Made by a program: the position numbers and the translations under genes. A DNA stretch of 64,000 bases. It comes from Conoideocrella luteorostrata (taxonomy: Eukaryota > Ascomycota > Sordariomycetes > Hypocreales > Clavicipitaceae). Location: the NCBI GenBank assembly GCA_032433595.1, contig JASWJB010000152.1:1-64000 (forward strand), read 5' to 3'. The stretch's first letter is position 1; each line of letters opens with the position of its first letter. Below the pieces are notes generated by a model. The model was given only the letters and a program-made list of their open reading frames with translations, was not told the origin of the DNA and did no database searches. Of the stretch, positions 33,049-43,999 are shown in pieces.

Positions 33049-36003
33049 TCACCTCTCTCTCTTTGCCCTCTGGATTTCATCCTGAGTAAAGCCATCCTTG
33101 AGTTCCTTCAAATAGTCATCAAATTTCTGAGCCTCAGCAATCACATCCTTCAAATGTGTCATCCCCATTGGCTGCTTTTTAAACAGCGCCAGCTGCCTTG
33201 CCGTTGACATTGCGTTTCTTATCTCCCTGCCATTCAAATTCACTTCCGCAAGGGTGTCTAGTTCAGCGAATATCTCATCAATGCGTATCCCGTATCCGAT
33301 CTTGTTGATCTGGTCTACAGCATTGTCTTCGGAGAGAACCAGTTTTTGAAGAGAGTCCAGGTGACGGATAAAATTTTTCCAGATTTGGAGGCGCTGCTCT
33401 TTTTGGAGGGTTTTGTAGCGCAGAGCGAGTTGTATACGCGACTTGAACGCTTCGTCGAAGGTGCCGACACGGTTGCTTGTAAGGATGAGGATGCCTGGAT
33501 GGATGATGGTCAGGTTATGTGCTTGTTATGACGGTTAAATGAGTGGCGAATGTTACCTTCGTAGTACTCCAAGACGCGGAGGAATACGGAAACTAGTGCG
33601 TTTCTTTCAAGGTTCAAGAGACTTCTCTGTTCGAGAAAGACGTCTGCTTCGTCTAGGAGAACCACTGTGTCTCAGGGTTAGACAGCACAGAAGCGAGATG
33701 GAGGTGAGACGGAAGTGAGGACATAAGGAGCCGTACCACACCCCCAGGTTTTACCCAACAACAGGACGGTCTCAAGGTACTGGTGATTTCCATTAGAAAC
33801 AAGAATTCAAGGCGCTATTTGCTACAGAGCAGAACTGACCTTTTCCACATCATCTGCCTTTGTACCAATATCCCCACACGTAACTCTGTATAGTGGTTTC
33901 TTCGCAATTTCAGCTACACTCTCAGCCGTAAGGGTCTTCCCGGTTCCTGGGCTCCTGTTACGTTACGTTCATCCAGCAGTCAGTTCAGATATAACACGCG
34001 GCTGAAATCAGGCTGAACAAACTTACCCGTGCAACAGCATAAAGAGACCGTTGCCCTTCCCGTGAATGAGGTCAGTGCCAGCATGGGAACCTAGCTGGTT
34101 CATCACCACTGCCTTTATGAGTGCCTTGGTCTGGGATTCAATGACTAGGAGATCAAACGCTTCGGTGTTCCATTGGACGTCCTCAAGATAATGTACCTCG
34201 AGGTTCACTACGCTCCAGCATCCGTCAGCCGGCGCATATATAGCATTGCATTGGAAACTCACCCCATTCTTTTTTTTGCATATTAAACCCATAAATGGTC
34301 GTTGGAAGGCACAAATAGAAGCTGTCGCCAAGCGACGGCTTATCCTGCCTCAGCGTTTGCGCACCAAGCTCATCAGCATTCGGCCGCCGCGGGCCTGGCT
34401 CCTTGGGGTGCATTTTATTGTATGTCTCCATATCAATCATAAATCGCAAGTCGGTCTATAAGAGGTATCAGTGAAATCAAACCTTCTGTCTTTTTCTCCG
34501 GAAAAGCCCTTTACCGTGTTTTGGATAGTACCATTTGCAAGCCCCGTATGGAAGACATAATTCTTCTTTCTGCACTTCCAAAACATTTCGCCTCTATTTT
34601 GCAAAGCTTTCAAGGTATTTGGACTTGCGAATGATGCAGGGTACACTTCTAGCTCTGTCACATCAAATTCCTCTGTCAGGGACGGAAGCGACGCCAGTTT
34701 CAGTTCAACCGACGTTTGCTGAAAGTTGCCGTCAAATGACCATGTTTTCGCAGTAATGCTTCCGAAGTCTCGGTTGTGAGGGTAAGGCGGTTCAAGCCAG
34801 CTGGTCAGTTCAAGCCCTATCAATCGCGCCATATCGCCTTCGGGGCCCTTTGATATAACTAATTGGCCAGGGACCTGTATTCCCTCTCATTAGCTGTGCG
34901 TGAAGTAAACGTCACGGCGAAATCGCTCACATAGATGTAGTTGATGTATTCCGCAGTGATCTTCCCTCGAGCTGTCATTTCATCCACTTTTTGCCAATCG
35001 CTTGTCAAAACATCCTGAATGTACCTGTCGAATACATCAATGTGCCGCCGAGTATCATCATCGAGTTGTGGCTTGGCATCTGAGATTTTCTCCCGACTGT
35101 GGAACCACCACATGTAGGGAAACAAGATACTGTCTTCATCATCTACCTCAAATTTTGGATAGGGGATGCTCTTGAAAGCCAAAGATGCAAGTTTATCGAA
35201 TGAATCTCTTAGGTCTGGCGATATAATCGCCACTGATTCACGCTTCAATAAGCTCGATACGTCACCCGACGCCGACTCATTCCTACCGCGGGCACTGCTT
35301 GGATGACGTCTCTCACAGCACTCGTAATCTTTATACACAATGAAGGAGATATCTTTATTTCTTTCGAGAAAGACCTCCAGATTGGTTATGGCATTACTGC
35401 CCCGCAAATGGTTCAGATATGGACCTGCCTCGACAATCCAGGGAGTATCTTCATACAAGCCGCTTGATCCATCGGAGGAATCAGCGCAAACAATGCGATG
35501 AATTTCCTGGAACCGAGGGGGCCCGGATCTGGATTCAGTCAGCTCTTGTAGTCTGGCTTCTTTCAATTCTTCGAAGGCATCGTAGAGTTTATTGAGAATA
35601 TCTCCATCGGATGCGCTTGGAGACTCGTTCAAGCAGGTGCAGATTTCGTGTCGCCAGTCAATCATAGTATGGGGCCTACGTCGGATGGGACAATTCAATT
35701 GCTGCTCCGAGGCTGAGTCTAGTCCAACAGATTCTTGTTGGTCTTTTCGTCCGTATGAGCTACTTTGTGAATACTCTGGGTAGTGCACTCACCAGATAAG
35801 TCTTCATCGTCATTGCTTTGCCCATCTATTCCGTTTTCGCATGCAGTCTGCGAATCAATCTTTAGTTCGTCGCTGCAAGCGCTGTCGTCGCGTCCGTGCC
35901 GGACGTGATTGAATTGATGTCGCGGCAAGTGTCTCGATGTTGCGCCCATGCGAGACGGTGCTCGTCTGGAATTTGCGATCAACCTTTCGTTCTCAGGCAT
36001 CAT
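33049..36003 (-). CDS. AAA+ ATPase with N-terminal DUF7025-type region
   Basis: Nine exons: 36003-35793, 35712-34931, 34874-34515, 34455-34263, 34207-34027, 33954-33840, 33779-33737, 33664-33557, 33494-33049; 812 residues with all phases consistent. The N-terminal ~570 residues match the region found in a large family of filamentous-fungal AAA proteins (blocks EYINYIYVPGQLV, ARLIGLEL, LRFMIDMETY, WVNLEVHYLEDV). The ATPase core has Walker A GSPGTGKT (~576), Walker B VVLLDEAD (~629), sensor 1 LTSNR and arginine finger FKSRIQLAL, followed by a lid ending KRER. Walker A has Ser where most relatives have Pro (GPPGTGKT). The start is uncertain: the frame is open to an ATG at 36207, which would add 68 residues. 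Substrate and partners of this family are poorly known. It is the third gene of a minus-strand run. Confidence 0.85.
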
Positions 36004-37025
36004 CACAGACCAGTCCCCAACAATATTATGATTTGATTCAGGCCAAGTTAGCCAGGCGCGTCGACGGTGCAAAGCTGTCCCCCTCGGCCGTGGTGGGTGG
36101 CTGCTATCACCCCAGTCACGAGGCAGCCAATATGCATTCAGCTGCATGCAGGATGCGCGCCTAATTGCTGAAGTCGCGCAGCAGCAGCATATCTGGGAAG
36201 TGTACATGGGAAAAGGCTAGGTGTCCATCCTGGGCGCGAGACAAAACCACTCTATCTACTAGTTTCCGCATATCCTGTGTCTCAAGTCTATCATAAGTTC
36301 CTATTATTTGTGCTTTTGTGCGTGGGTTTTCGATGCTTCGAGCAGAGGCCGGGATCTGCACTGTAGGGACGGATTCCTTAGCATCCTGCTTAGCCAGAAT
36401 ACTGCTAGAATCGTATTAGCTGCGTGATATACTTGTTGGCTCAGATATATTGTAGTTTGTGGTTTGTGGTTGGTGTTTTGGGCGAGTGTGGGATCATAAG
36501 CAAGTGAAACTTCCAGAGTCTGACTTTAATAATGCAGGGAATTATAGTTATAAGCATAAACATAACCTTATTATTTATTGTTCAATGTTTATCGTTTCTA
36601 CATTGCTCATGCTGCGGCTCTAAGCCAAACTCTATTAACGGCATCGTTTAATTCACACGGCGCTACACGCGGCCATGCGACGCAAGTCGATCACTGTTAG
36701 TAATAAAGTATTAGTTAATATTCTCCGGTAAGGTATGGCCGGTATCTAATTCTGTCTTTTTATACATTAAGATAAGTCTATAGGCGACAAAGATAAATCA
36801 TAAAACAAAAATCTATGAACTGAGATAAGCCTATGCGTATAAAAAAGAAAAAAAGGAAAAAAGAAAAAAAAAGCTGAGCGTGGCGTTGGGCTACTACGAG
36901 ATCTCATGAGGCGTAGGAAGGAAGTCGAGTCTGGACCATCATCAAGCTTTTGCTTCATCTCTACTGTTTGCTTTTAATACTGTTGCATTTCGCACACTAG
37001 GGGAACAACACATTTGCCCGCTGTG
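36004..37025. other. intergenic, AT-rich
   Basis: Between the AAA-ATPase gene and the nucleoside-phosphorylase-domain gene. 36430-36780 is AT-rich and an A-rich run lies at 36839-36872. The first 200 bases may be coding if the ATPase starts at 36207. Otherwise I see nothing. Confidence 0.5.
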
Positions 37026-39513
37026 CTATGTCTCGTGGCTCACCCACTCTTCTAAAAATGCCTTTAAACCGGCAGCCGCAGTCGTCGCAGCATAACCTTG
37101 CCAATCTTTACACTTGTGACTGTCGGCATAGTCACAAATGCCCTTGATAACAAGTGTTGGAAAAACGTCCCAAATGCCGGCACCTTCCATCTCAAACGCT
37201 ACGACATCTCCGATGCCAGCGACCATATCGCGATCCACTCCGGATTTCATGACCTTATCCCCAGATGCAACCTTTCCAAAATGAATAGCTGGGCCATCTT
37301 GGGGTCTATTTACAGCGGATAGCCGGTCTCGAGAGACTGTCTGAGTCACATCGCAGCGAAGGGTTTGGCAGTTAGATCGACGTGCAATCTCGCAGGCCTT
37401 GGCTCCGGTCCCGCAAGATCTGTCCCAATCTTCGCAGTCGGCTGAGTGGTGATGCTTGTGAATGTACGACGAGCGAAACAGAATGTCTGACTTTGCTATT
37501 GGATATGTGGCACTTGACGCTAAGTCCGGATGTTGGCGAAGGAAGGCAAGGTGATTGTGCGTAGATCTCAGAAGTCTTTGGCCGGTCCGTATGCCTTTTA
37601 TTTTGGTAAGGAGACTTCGGATTTCTACATTTAAACGCTCAAAACCGTCTTCCTGATCGGTCTTGGGCAGAAAATATCCTGGAAATTGCCTTCCAAAAGT
37701 GTATTTTACCAAACCATCACCAATGATGATGTCCCCGAGGACAATTTCTCTGCGGGCTGGACCAGCAAAGGGTATACCGCCGCATATGCCAACCACGAAA
37801 GCAATTTTAATGCAAGGAAAACTTATGGCACAGTTCGATGCTGCGCTGCCAGCAGCGACCCCGCCCATGTTCGACATATGAACAAGAACTACATTGTGCG
37901 TTCCAATGGCGCCGGTTGTGTAAGCATTCTTATCGCCAAGTACCTTCCCGAACTCACTTTCGCCCCAATATTGGTCGAAAATAGCCTCAACAGCGTCGGC
38001 TTCTATAGTGAGGGCGCAAAAAATGGCAATCTTGAAGCCATTGCGACTCTTTGGCTTGCTAGTCCCAGGGGTGGTCCCAGGGCTTTGAAACTTGACCGAA
38101 AGGCTGCATGTCTGCAGTAAAGCTTGAGGGCTGGATCCGTCATCATTTTGTGTATGTTTTTTTTGCGTCGTGTCTGTGGCCGAGACTTTTGTCAATAGAG
38201 AATGAGTCTGTAACTGAGTTCCTTTGTCAGAGTCATTGTAATCATGACACGCAATGCTACGGGCGTCCTTTCGTTCTTTTGTGCATTTTTCTGTCCGCGG
38301 TACAGTAAAACTGACAGAATGATCTCTCGTTCGCGGAGTCATCTTTGATGATGCAATAACACCTAGATTTCGAACGTCTTCATGTGCCATTATCCACTCT
38401 TTGGAGAAACCTAAAGGATTAGAGGAAAATATATGAACTGGATTAAAAGCATTGTAGCTTGCGGTTGCAGCCAACCCTCTTGGAGGTCGTATCTCCAGAA
38501 CTTTTGGCGAGTGAATTGAGATACGTCGAGGACTCAATAACAGTATTTTGACTTGTGGTTCCGTTTCCATCTGCCCTAGATCGTCCACGATTTCCAAAAA
38601 GATCTGTGTCCACGAGACAGATTTCTGGTCTTCCGGCGACATTGTACAAAGGTTAAGGAGAATGATCATCCGTGATGCATGACCAGATATTATTTTCAAA
38701 ATGTCGACCCAATCCGATATAGTTGCTGCCTTTTTAAAGAGCATTACAATCTTAAACATGAGGATAGTAGCATTTGGTGGCTTTATCAAATGTAGAATGT
38801 TTATAGCGATATTCCGAAGCACCTCTTGCGGGGTGAGGATGCAAGGTTGTTCCCCTATCCGCCTATTGTGTGGCTGAAAACAAATAGATGGAAAGTATTT
38901 GGACATCTCGGCACCAAGTTTGACGCCGAATTTCTCCATGCCGCGAACATCATGAGCAGCATCGTGCATTACGGCCAGGACGGGCGATTCTGCATGCGCC
39001 CAAGATCTAAGGTTCGGCTCATTCCATAGTGACTGGGTGTCGATATTATAGTTTGCGATTGCATATTGTTCGGATGTTGCACTCCAAGATTCCACCCCAC
39101 TGGACATAATATGAGGAGGAAATGGCTCTCCGATGAGGTTGAAGAAGTAGGAATTGTTTCCTATAAAGGCGGGAAACCTCGAAAAGACGCTGGGTTCGAG
39201 AAGAGATAAATCATCGAAATGGGCATCATCAGCTAGATGTTTTTGCTGGGCTAGACATAATTCAGCAAAAAAGTGTTGCTTAACTTGATGATGGTTCTCG
39301 CGTAAACGCTTAGCATGCGAAAGGGAGGATAAACCCACTCAATTGCTCTTTGAGATTTTTCAGGGCCTCTAGGTATCTAGGTGTTGAAGATCCAAGGGTA
39401 ATTATATCAGTAAGTGAGAGGTCGATTGTCGACTCTCTCCTCCTATTAAGTTGGGCATCTATTTCGTCAATCAAGATTGCTGTGTCAATTTGGATTGCCC
39501 CTAGCACCGACAT
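37026..39513 (-). CDS. protein with C-terminal nucleoside phosphorylase (PNP_UDP) domain
   Basis: Two exons, 39513-39339 and 39283-37026, give 810 residues; the 55-nt intron restores EQL-IKQHFF across the join. About residues 475-805 form a purine-nucleoside phosphorylase/MTA-nucleosidase-like domain: KIAIFCALTIEADAVEA, HMSNMGGVAAGSAA, VVGICGGIPF, GDIIIGDGLVKYTFGRQFP, FEMEGAG and KGICDYADSHK. These are the motifs of the version attached to fungal NLR-like and ankyrin proteins. The first ~320 residues are not recognised; the part around DWVDILKIISGHASRMIILL and VKILLLSPR looks like the later strands of a STAND-type NTPase without a P-loop. Such domains usually sit at the N terminus of NLRs; here the order is reversed. 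A role in recognition or nucleotide-based signalling is inference. The bZIP gene is divergent. Confidence 0.82.
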
Positions 39514-40984
39514 AGTGTACCAGCACGACAGGCTGTCCTCGAGGAAACCCGCGCGTTGCGATTGGAAATTGAGCCGACAAATGACTTAATAGAAAGTTTC
39601 CTGCGCACTTTGACGAAGGTAGATTAGCAGGCTTTTCAAGTCACCTTTGTCGCCCAGTCAGCCATTGTTTCTCGGGTCGAGATGCTCAAGGTAAATCCGG
39701 CGCTTCACGATTTCACTACCCGTCTTTGCATCCCAGGCAGAACAAGAGCAAGGTCAGACGAGCTGCAGGCTGATAAGCCGCCCACCATTGGCATCGGCGC
39801 CTGCAAGATGGACGAGGTGACAATAGTGGGAATTGCCATTAAGCCTGGCCTTTGCGCGTAGAGGTTTCGCGAAAGGCCACTCTCAATTTTCGACTGTAGC
39901 CCGCTGGCGACATTTCTTATTTGTGAAGACGGTAGTCGCCAGGCGAGGCGTGATCAAAGCCGATGCGCAATCAGCCACCCTCCGTCCAATTGTTCATATG
40001 ACTGAATGTGGTTGATTAAAATCGTACAACTACCTTCCAACGTAATCTAGTCATTTGGTCGTTTGACCTTGCACAAGAGAGCAATAATAGGACCTACCAG
40101 ACAGCTGCACTCCATAACCTGCTGACAGTGCAGTGGGTACCGCTGGCGCCGGAATATGGCACATTGGCTACGTACTGGCGATTCACTTTGTTGGGAAGCA
40201 GAACAAATTCATTGGGTCTTCAGATTAAAAGACGGCTCAATCCGCATGGCCCTTCGATTCCGACACAGTTGGTCGATAAAGTGCGGAAGAGGCCATATTG
40301 GTACAAAATTACCGAGTACTTTATTATGCTATAGCCAGGCTTGTACTCTACGGAGTACGGAGTCCGGAGTAGACGACAGCCTGCGTCTCTCTAGCTCCTG
40401 CCTCCACAAGTTTCCCAACAGAGGAAAGGGCGACGACGCCGCCCTGAAGCTCGCCGCGCCAGGCTTACGTCTCCCCTCTGACTCGGGAGCTGCGCTATCC
40501 AGTTGTTTAAATGATTCAGCATCCTTCATTCCATTGGCCAAATGGTTCGATAAAGGTCATTTCCCCACGCCATTTCCTCTGCATCCCAGACTACCGCGCC
40601 TCGTTCATGTTTTTGGTGCAACGAATTGACACCTCAGCACGCGATCTCAGCCCTACACGCGCTCCCAACCCACGCCAAGCATGGTGCATAGTGCATATGT
40701 AGAGTACCTGGGTAGGTAGGCAGGTATTCATGCGCGTGTACCTGCCAGTGACCGCTGCTTGGCCGAGGTTGAACAATTCTGCAGTTAATTGTGCCCCCGT
40801 TTCATTAGCTCTCACTGCCTCACGGGTCCTCCCCAAAGGAGTGGGACACCGCACACCTCCCTGGATCCAGGAAATCAACCATCTGCCGCATCCTGTGCCG
40901 TGCCATCTGCCGGAGCCCTTGGCCCACACGGAGGCATCCGGCCGGCTGCTGCGGTCGTAAGTTGCGAGCCGCAGGTTGGCCGAT
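39514..40984. promoter_or_regulatory. divergent intergenic region
   Basis: 1.47 kb between the start codons of the minus-strand phosphorylase-domain gene and the plus-strand bZIP gene. It holds a tandem cluster of the palindromic element near 40349-40372 (CTACGGAGTACGGAGTCCGG) and no convincing frame. Confidence 0.5.
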
Positions 40985-42908
40985 ATGGCCTCTGCAGCCA
41001 GTGATATTGCAGACAGTCCGGACGTGAGATCTCCTGGGCCTAGTACTCCGGCTGGTGGTGGTGGGACAGGCATCAAGCGCGGTCCAGATGACGAGCCCAC
41101 CGACGCAGAGCAGGCACAAGGTGCTGGAGCCAAGAAGAAAAAGACTGGCCTGGCAAGTAGAGGGGTTGCGAATTTGACACCGGAGCAGCTGGCGAAAAAG
41201 AGGGCAAATGGTACGTGCTAGATTTTGCAATATGCTTTGCACTGGCCGGGACACGGGGTTCGTGTCTTGCTTGACTGCCAATTCCGGTGACAATATCACA
41301 CGCTATTGCTTCTTCCTTCTAAATTAATTCGGGTTTATACTGCCGTCTCAATGGTAAACAGCACTAACGAGCCGTGGGGGAATTCAGATCGAGAAGCACA
41401 ACGCGCCATTCGTGAAAGAACAAAGAACCAAATTGAGACACTTGAACGGAGGATTTTGGAACTGACAAATCAGAAACCGTACCAAGAGCTTCAGGCTGTG
41501 ATACGGGCCAAAGAGGCTGTCGAGAAGGAGAATGCCGACATCAAACGGCAGCTGGCTAGTGTCATGAACATTTTGAAACCAATTGTTTGCTCAGGTACGC
41601 TTGAAATAAGACTGACTCAACACTCTCTTGAATAACACACAAAATGGTCATACACGAAAATGTAGATACTGACACTCTCGCAAAGAAGCAGATGATTCAG
41701 CACATTCCCCAAGACCTCATCCATGTTCGCAATCACAATCAGGAAATGCTTCACAGAGCCCAAGCTCGCATCCTCACTGTGCACCTACCCCAACACCAAG
41801 ATCCTCCGTGTCTCCCGCAACAATTTCAGGTCAACCACACCAGCATGCTTCACCAGGATGGTCCGACTCACAAAACACGTCTCCGGATGCTCATTCAGAT
41901 ATGGCCATAACACAGCTACATAATCAGCGACTTCAGTTACGACAAGGCTTACACATGGGAGGGGAGAAGCTAGGCCTGGACTTCCTGCTGCGGCCGGGCC
42001 AACATGTCAGTCAAGTACAGGCAGGACTGCATGGCGCCCAAGACACACCGCAGTACCATCATGTTCCCATGAAACATGACTGGGTAGCGAGCAACAGCAA
42101 CAGCCAAGGTTATGTCTTGCCTGTAGCATCTAGGCTAACCGAGGCTGCTGGACATAACGAGTATAATGAGCAGCCGCAAGAACCATCTGCACCACAACCA
42201 AGTCAACCACACCAATCTCCACATCCTAGCTATAGCAGCCTACCATTTTACGCAATTCCCATCAAAAACAGCGAGTCATCGTGCCCGTTAGACACTATTC
42301 TACTCAATTTCCTTAGCGAACGCCGCCAACGCATAGCCGAAGGTCTCCCCATGCATGAAGTCGTCGGTCCACGATACCCATCTGTCTCGTCGCTTCTCAA
42401 CCCAGCCAAGAGCGCGTATAGTCACCCCCTCTCCAAGCTATTTACCGATGTTCTGGCCAGATTCCCTGACATATCACGCTTGCCTGAGCGCGTTGCCGTC
42501 CTCTACATCATGTTTCTTGTCATGCGCTGGCAAATATCACCGACACACGAAAACTACGAACGGCTTCCAGATTGGATGACTCCGCGACAGTCACAGCTCG
42601 AGTGTCCTCATCCGGCATGGATTGACCATGTTCCATTCCCTGCCATGCGGGACCGCCTCGCCAGAATATATAAACCTGGTGAGTATGAATTGGAGCAGTT
42701 TTTCATACCTTATACTACAACGCTACGCGTGAATTGGCCGTATGAAGAGACAGATACCCTTCTAATGTTGCCCGATTCGCCTGACGTGATAATCAATCCC
42801 GTGTTTGAGAGACATTTGCGGAATATTAACAATTGGACACTGGGGAGCGCTTTTGCAAGGGCATTTCCGGCGCTGGCAGATACGTTTGGTTTGAGCTCGC
42901 CGACATAG
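40985..42908 (+). CDS. bZIP transcription factor with DUF3425 domain
   Basis: Exons 40985-41210, 41388-41594 and 41692-42908 give 549 residues. The first intron (177 nt) lies inside the basic region and restores RANDREAQRAIRERTKNQIE, a basic motif typical of fungal bZIPs of this class, followed by a short leucine-zipper-like coiled coil (LERRILELTNQ, then EAVEKENADIKRQL). The middle is Gln/Ser/Pro-rich. The C-terminal ~230 residues are the DUF3425 helical domain (LLNFLSERRQRIAEGL, LYIMFLVMRWQI, FERHLRNINNWTLG). The acceptor of intron 2 is chosen as CAG at 41691; AAGs three and six bases earlier are also in frame. Nuclear; such factors regulate stress or secondary metabolism in fungi, but targets cannot be read here. 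Confidence 0.88.
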
Positions 42909-43466
42909 CAGGATAATACGGAGTATAGTTGGCTGGCATCAGTGCCGGTATCATCTTGAATGCGCGGCTGCATTTCATGGGAATTGGGGATATTCACAAA
43001 ATATGTACAAGGTAAACGCGGTTTTGCAACTGTATTATATAGCGCTAATCTTGCAAATGCGGCCTGATATTTTAATTAAGGTCTTCGAAACTGATATGAA
43101 ACCCTTCTTGTTCCCACTTAGTAGCCAGCAACACTCGTCCGCCTCGAGGTATATGCATCTGCCAGCCCGTTTTGCCCGGCTACTGCCATATGTGCACCTC
43201 TCGTCACTACCCTACAATATCACTCCGTCCATTTCCTCAATACTATTCTGTACAAGGATCCAGCTCTAAAGCCACATCTGCTCCACCAGAACCCTCAACC
43301 CACCTGCCACCCCACTTCAACTCCTCAGAAAAACCCACCCACCAACCCGCCAATATCATATAATTACCCACCGGTAATTCAAAATCATTTCCTTTAAACC
43401 CACCTCACAGTCCAAATATACCTCATTATCTCCTCCCGTTTTCAACCAGCTGATTCAGCAACAAAA
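42909..43466. other. intergenic between bZIP gene and tRNA pair
   Basis: Begins with a palindrome half-element near 42918 (ATACGGAGTAT). The remaining sequence is AC-rich; no gene seen. Confidence 0.5.
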
Positions 43467-43548
43467 GCGTGATTGGTTTAGTGGTAAAATTCTCCGTTGC
43501 CATCCAGACAACGTCGGGGAGCCCTGGGTTCGATTCCCAGATCACGCA
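43467..43548 (+). tRNA. tRNA-Gly (GCC) with 11-nt intron
   Basis: The acceptor stem GCGTGAT pairs with ATCACGC, with discriminator A. The T arm is CCTGGGTTCGATTCCCAG-like. The anticodon stem CTCCG pairs with CGGGG, and the loop reads TTGCCA, then TCCAGACAACG, then T. Taking out those 11 nt leaves a 7-nt loop with anticodon GCC and the intron at the canonical place one base 3' of the anticodon. Mature length is 71 nt. Confidence 0.9.
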
Positions 43549-43586
43549 CTTTGTTTCGCACGAGTCTTCTGACTTTCTTTACCTCA

Positions 43587-43666
43587 GCGTGATTGGTTTA
43601 GTGGTAAAATTCTCCGTTGCCATCAGCAACGTCGGGGAGCCCTGGGTTCGATTCCCAGATCACGCA
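43587..43666 (+). tRNA. tRNA-Gly (GCC) with 9-nt intron
   Basis: Identical to the gene 38 bp upstream except for the intron, which is TCAGCAACG (9 nt) instead of TCCAGACAACG. A T5 run about 8 bases downstream fits a Pol III terminator. The pair is a recent tandem duplication. Confidence 0.9.
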
Positions 43667-43679
43667 AGCTTATATTTTT

Positions 43680-43709
43680 GCTGTTGCTGTTGCTGTTGCT
43701 GCTGCTGTT
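43680..43709. repeat. GCTGTT/GCTGCT microsatellite
   Basis: Short hexanucleotide/trinucleotide repeat just downstream of the second tRNA-Gly gene. Confidence 0.85.
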
Positions 43710-43999
43710 CTTGGACTCCCTGTGTGTGAGTGGTGAGGTGAACAAGATAGCTAGATGGGATAGATAGGTGGTTGTTGTCTTTTTGTTGATCATGCTGTTC
43801 GTAGGTTATGGTTGATGCGGGGATAGGATAGTCATCGTATAGTAAGAGGCATAAAATCTCCTACAACACTGGTATCAAGATGACAGCGGTATTGAATATA
43901 CTTGGTGATGTCCATTCTCAGTCGTACCCCGTTAATGTTCAATTCAACGCGACCAATTCATAACACACAACCCGATATCTCATACCTGTTCATCAGGCT
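43710..43999. other. intergenic
   Basis: Between the tRNA pair and the 3' end of the WD40 gene on the minus strand; contains the latter's 3' flank. Nothing else seen. Confidence 0.5.
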
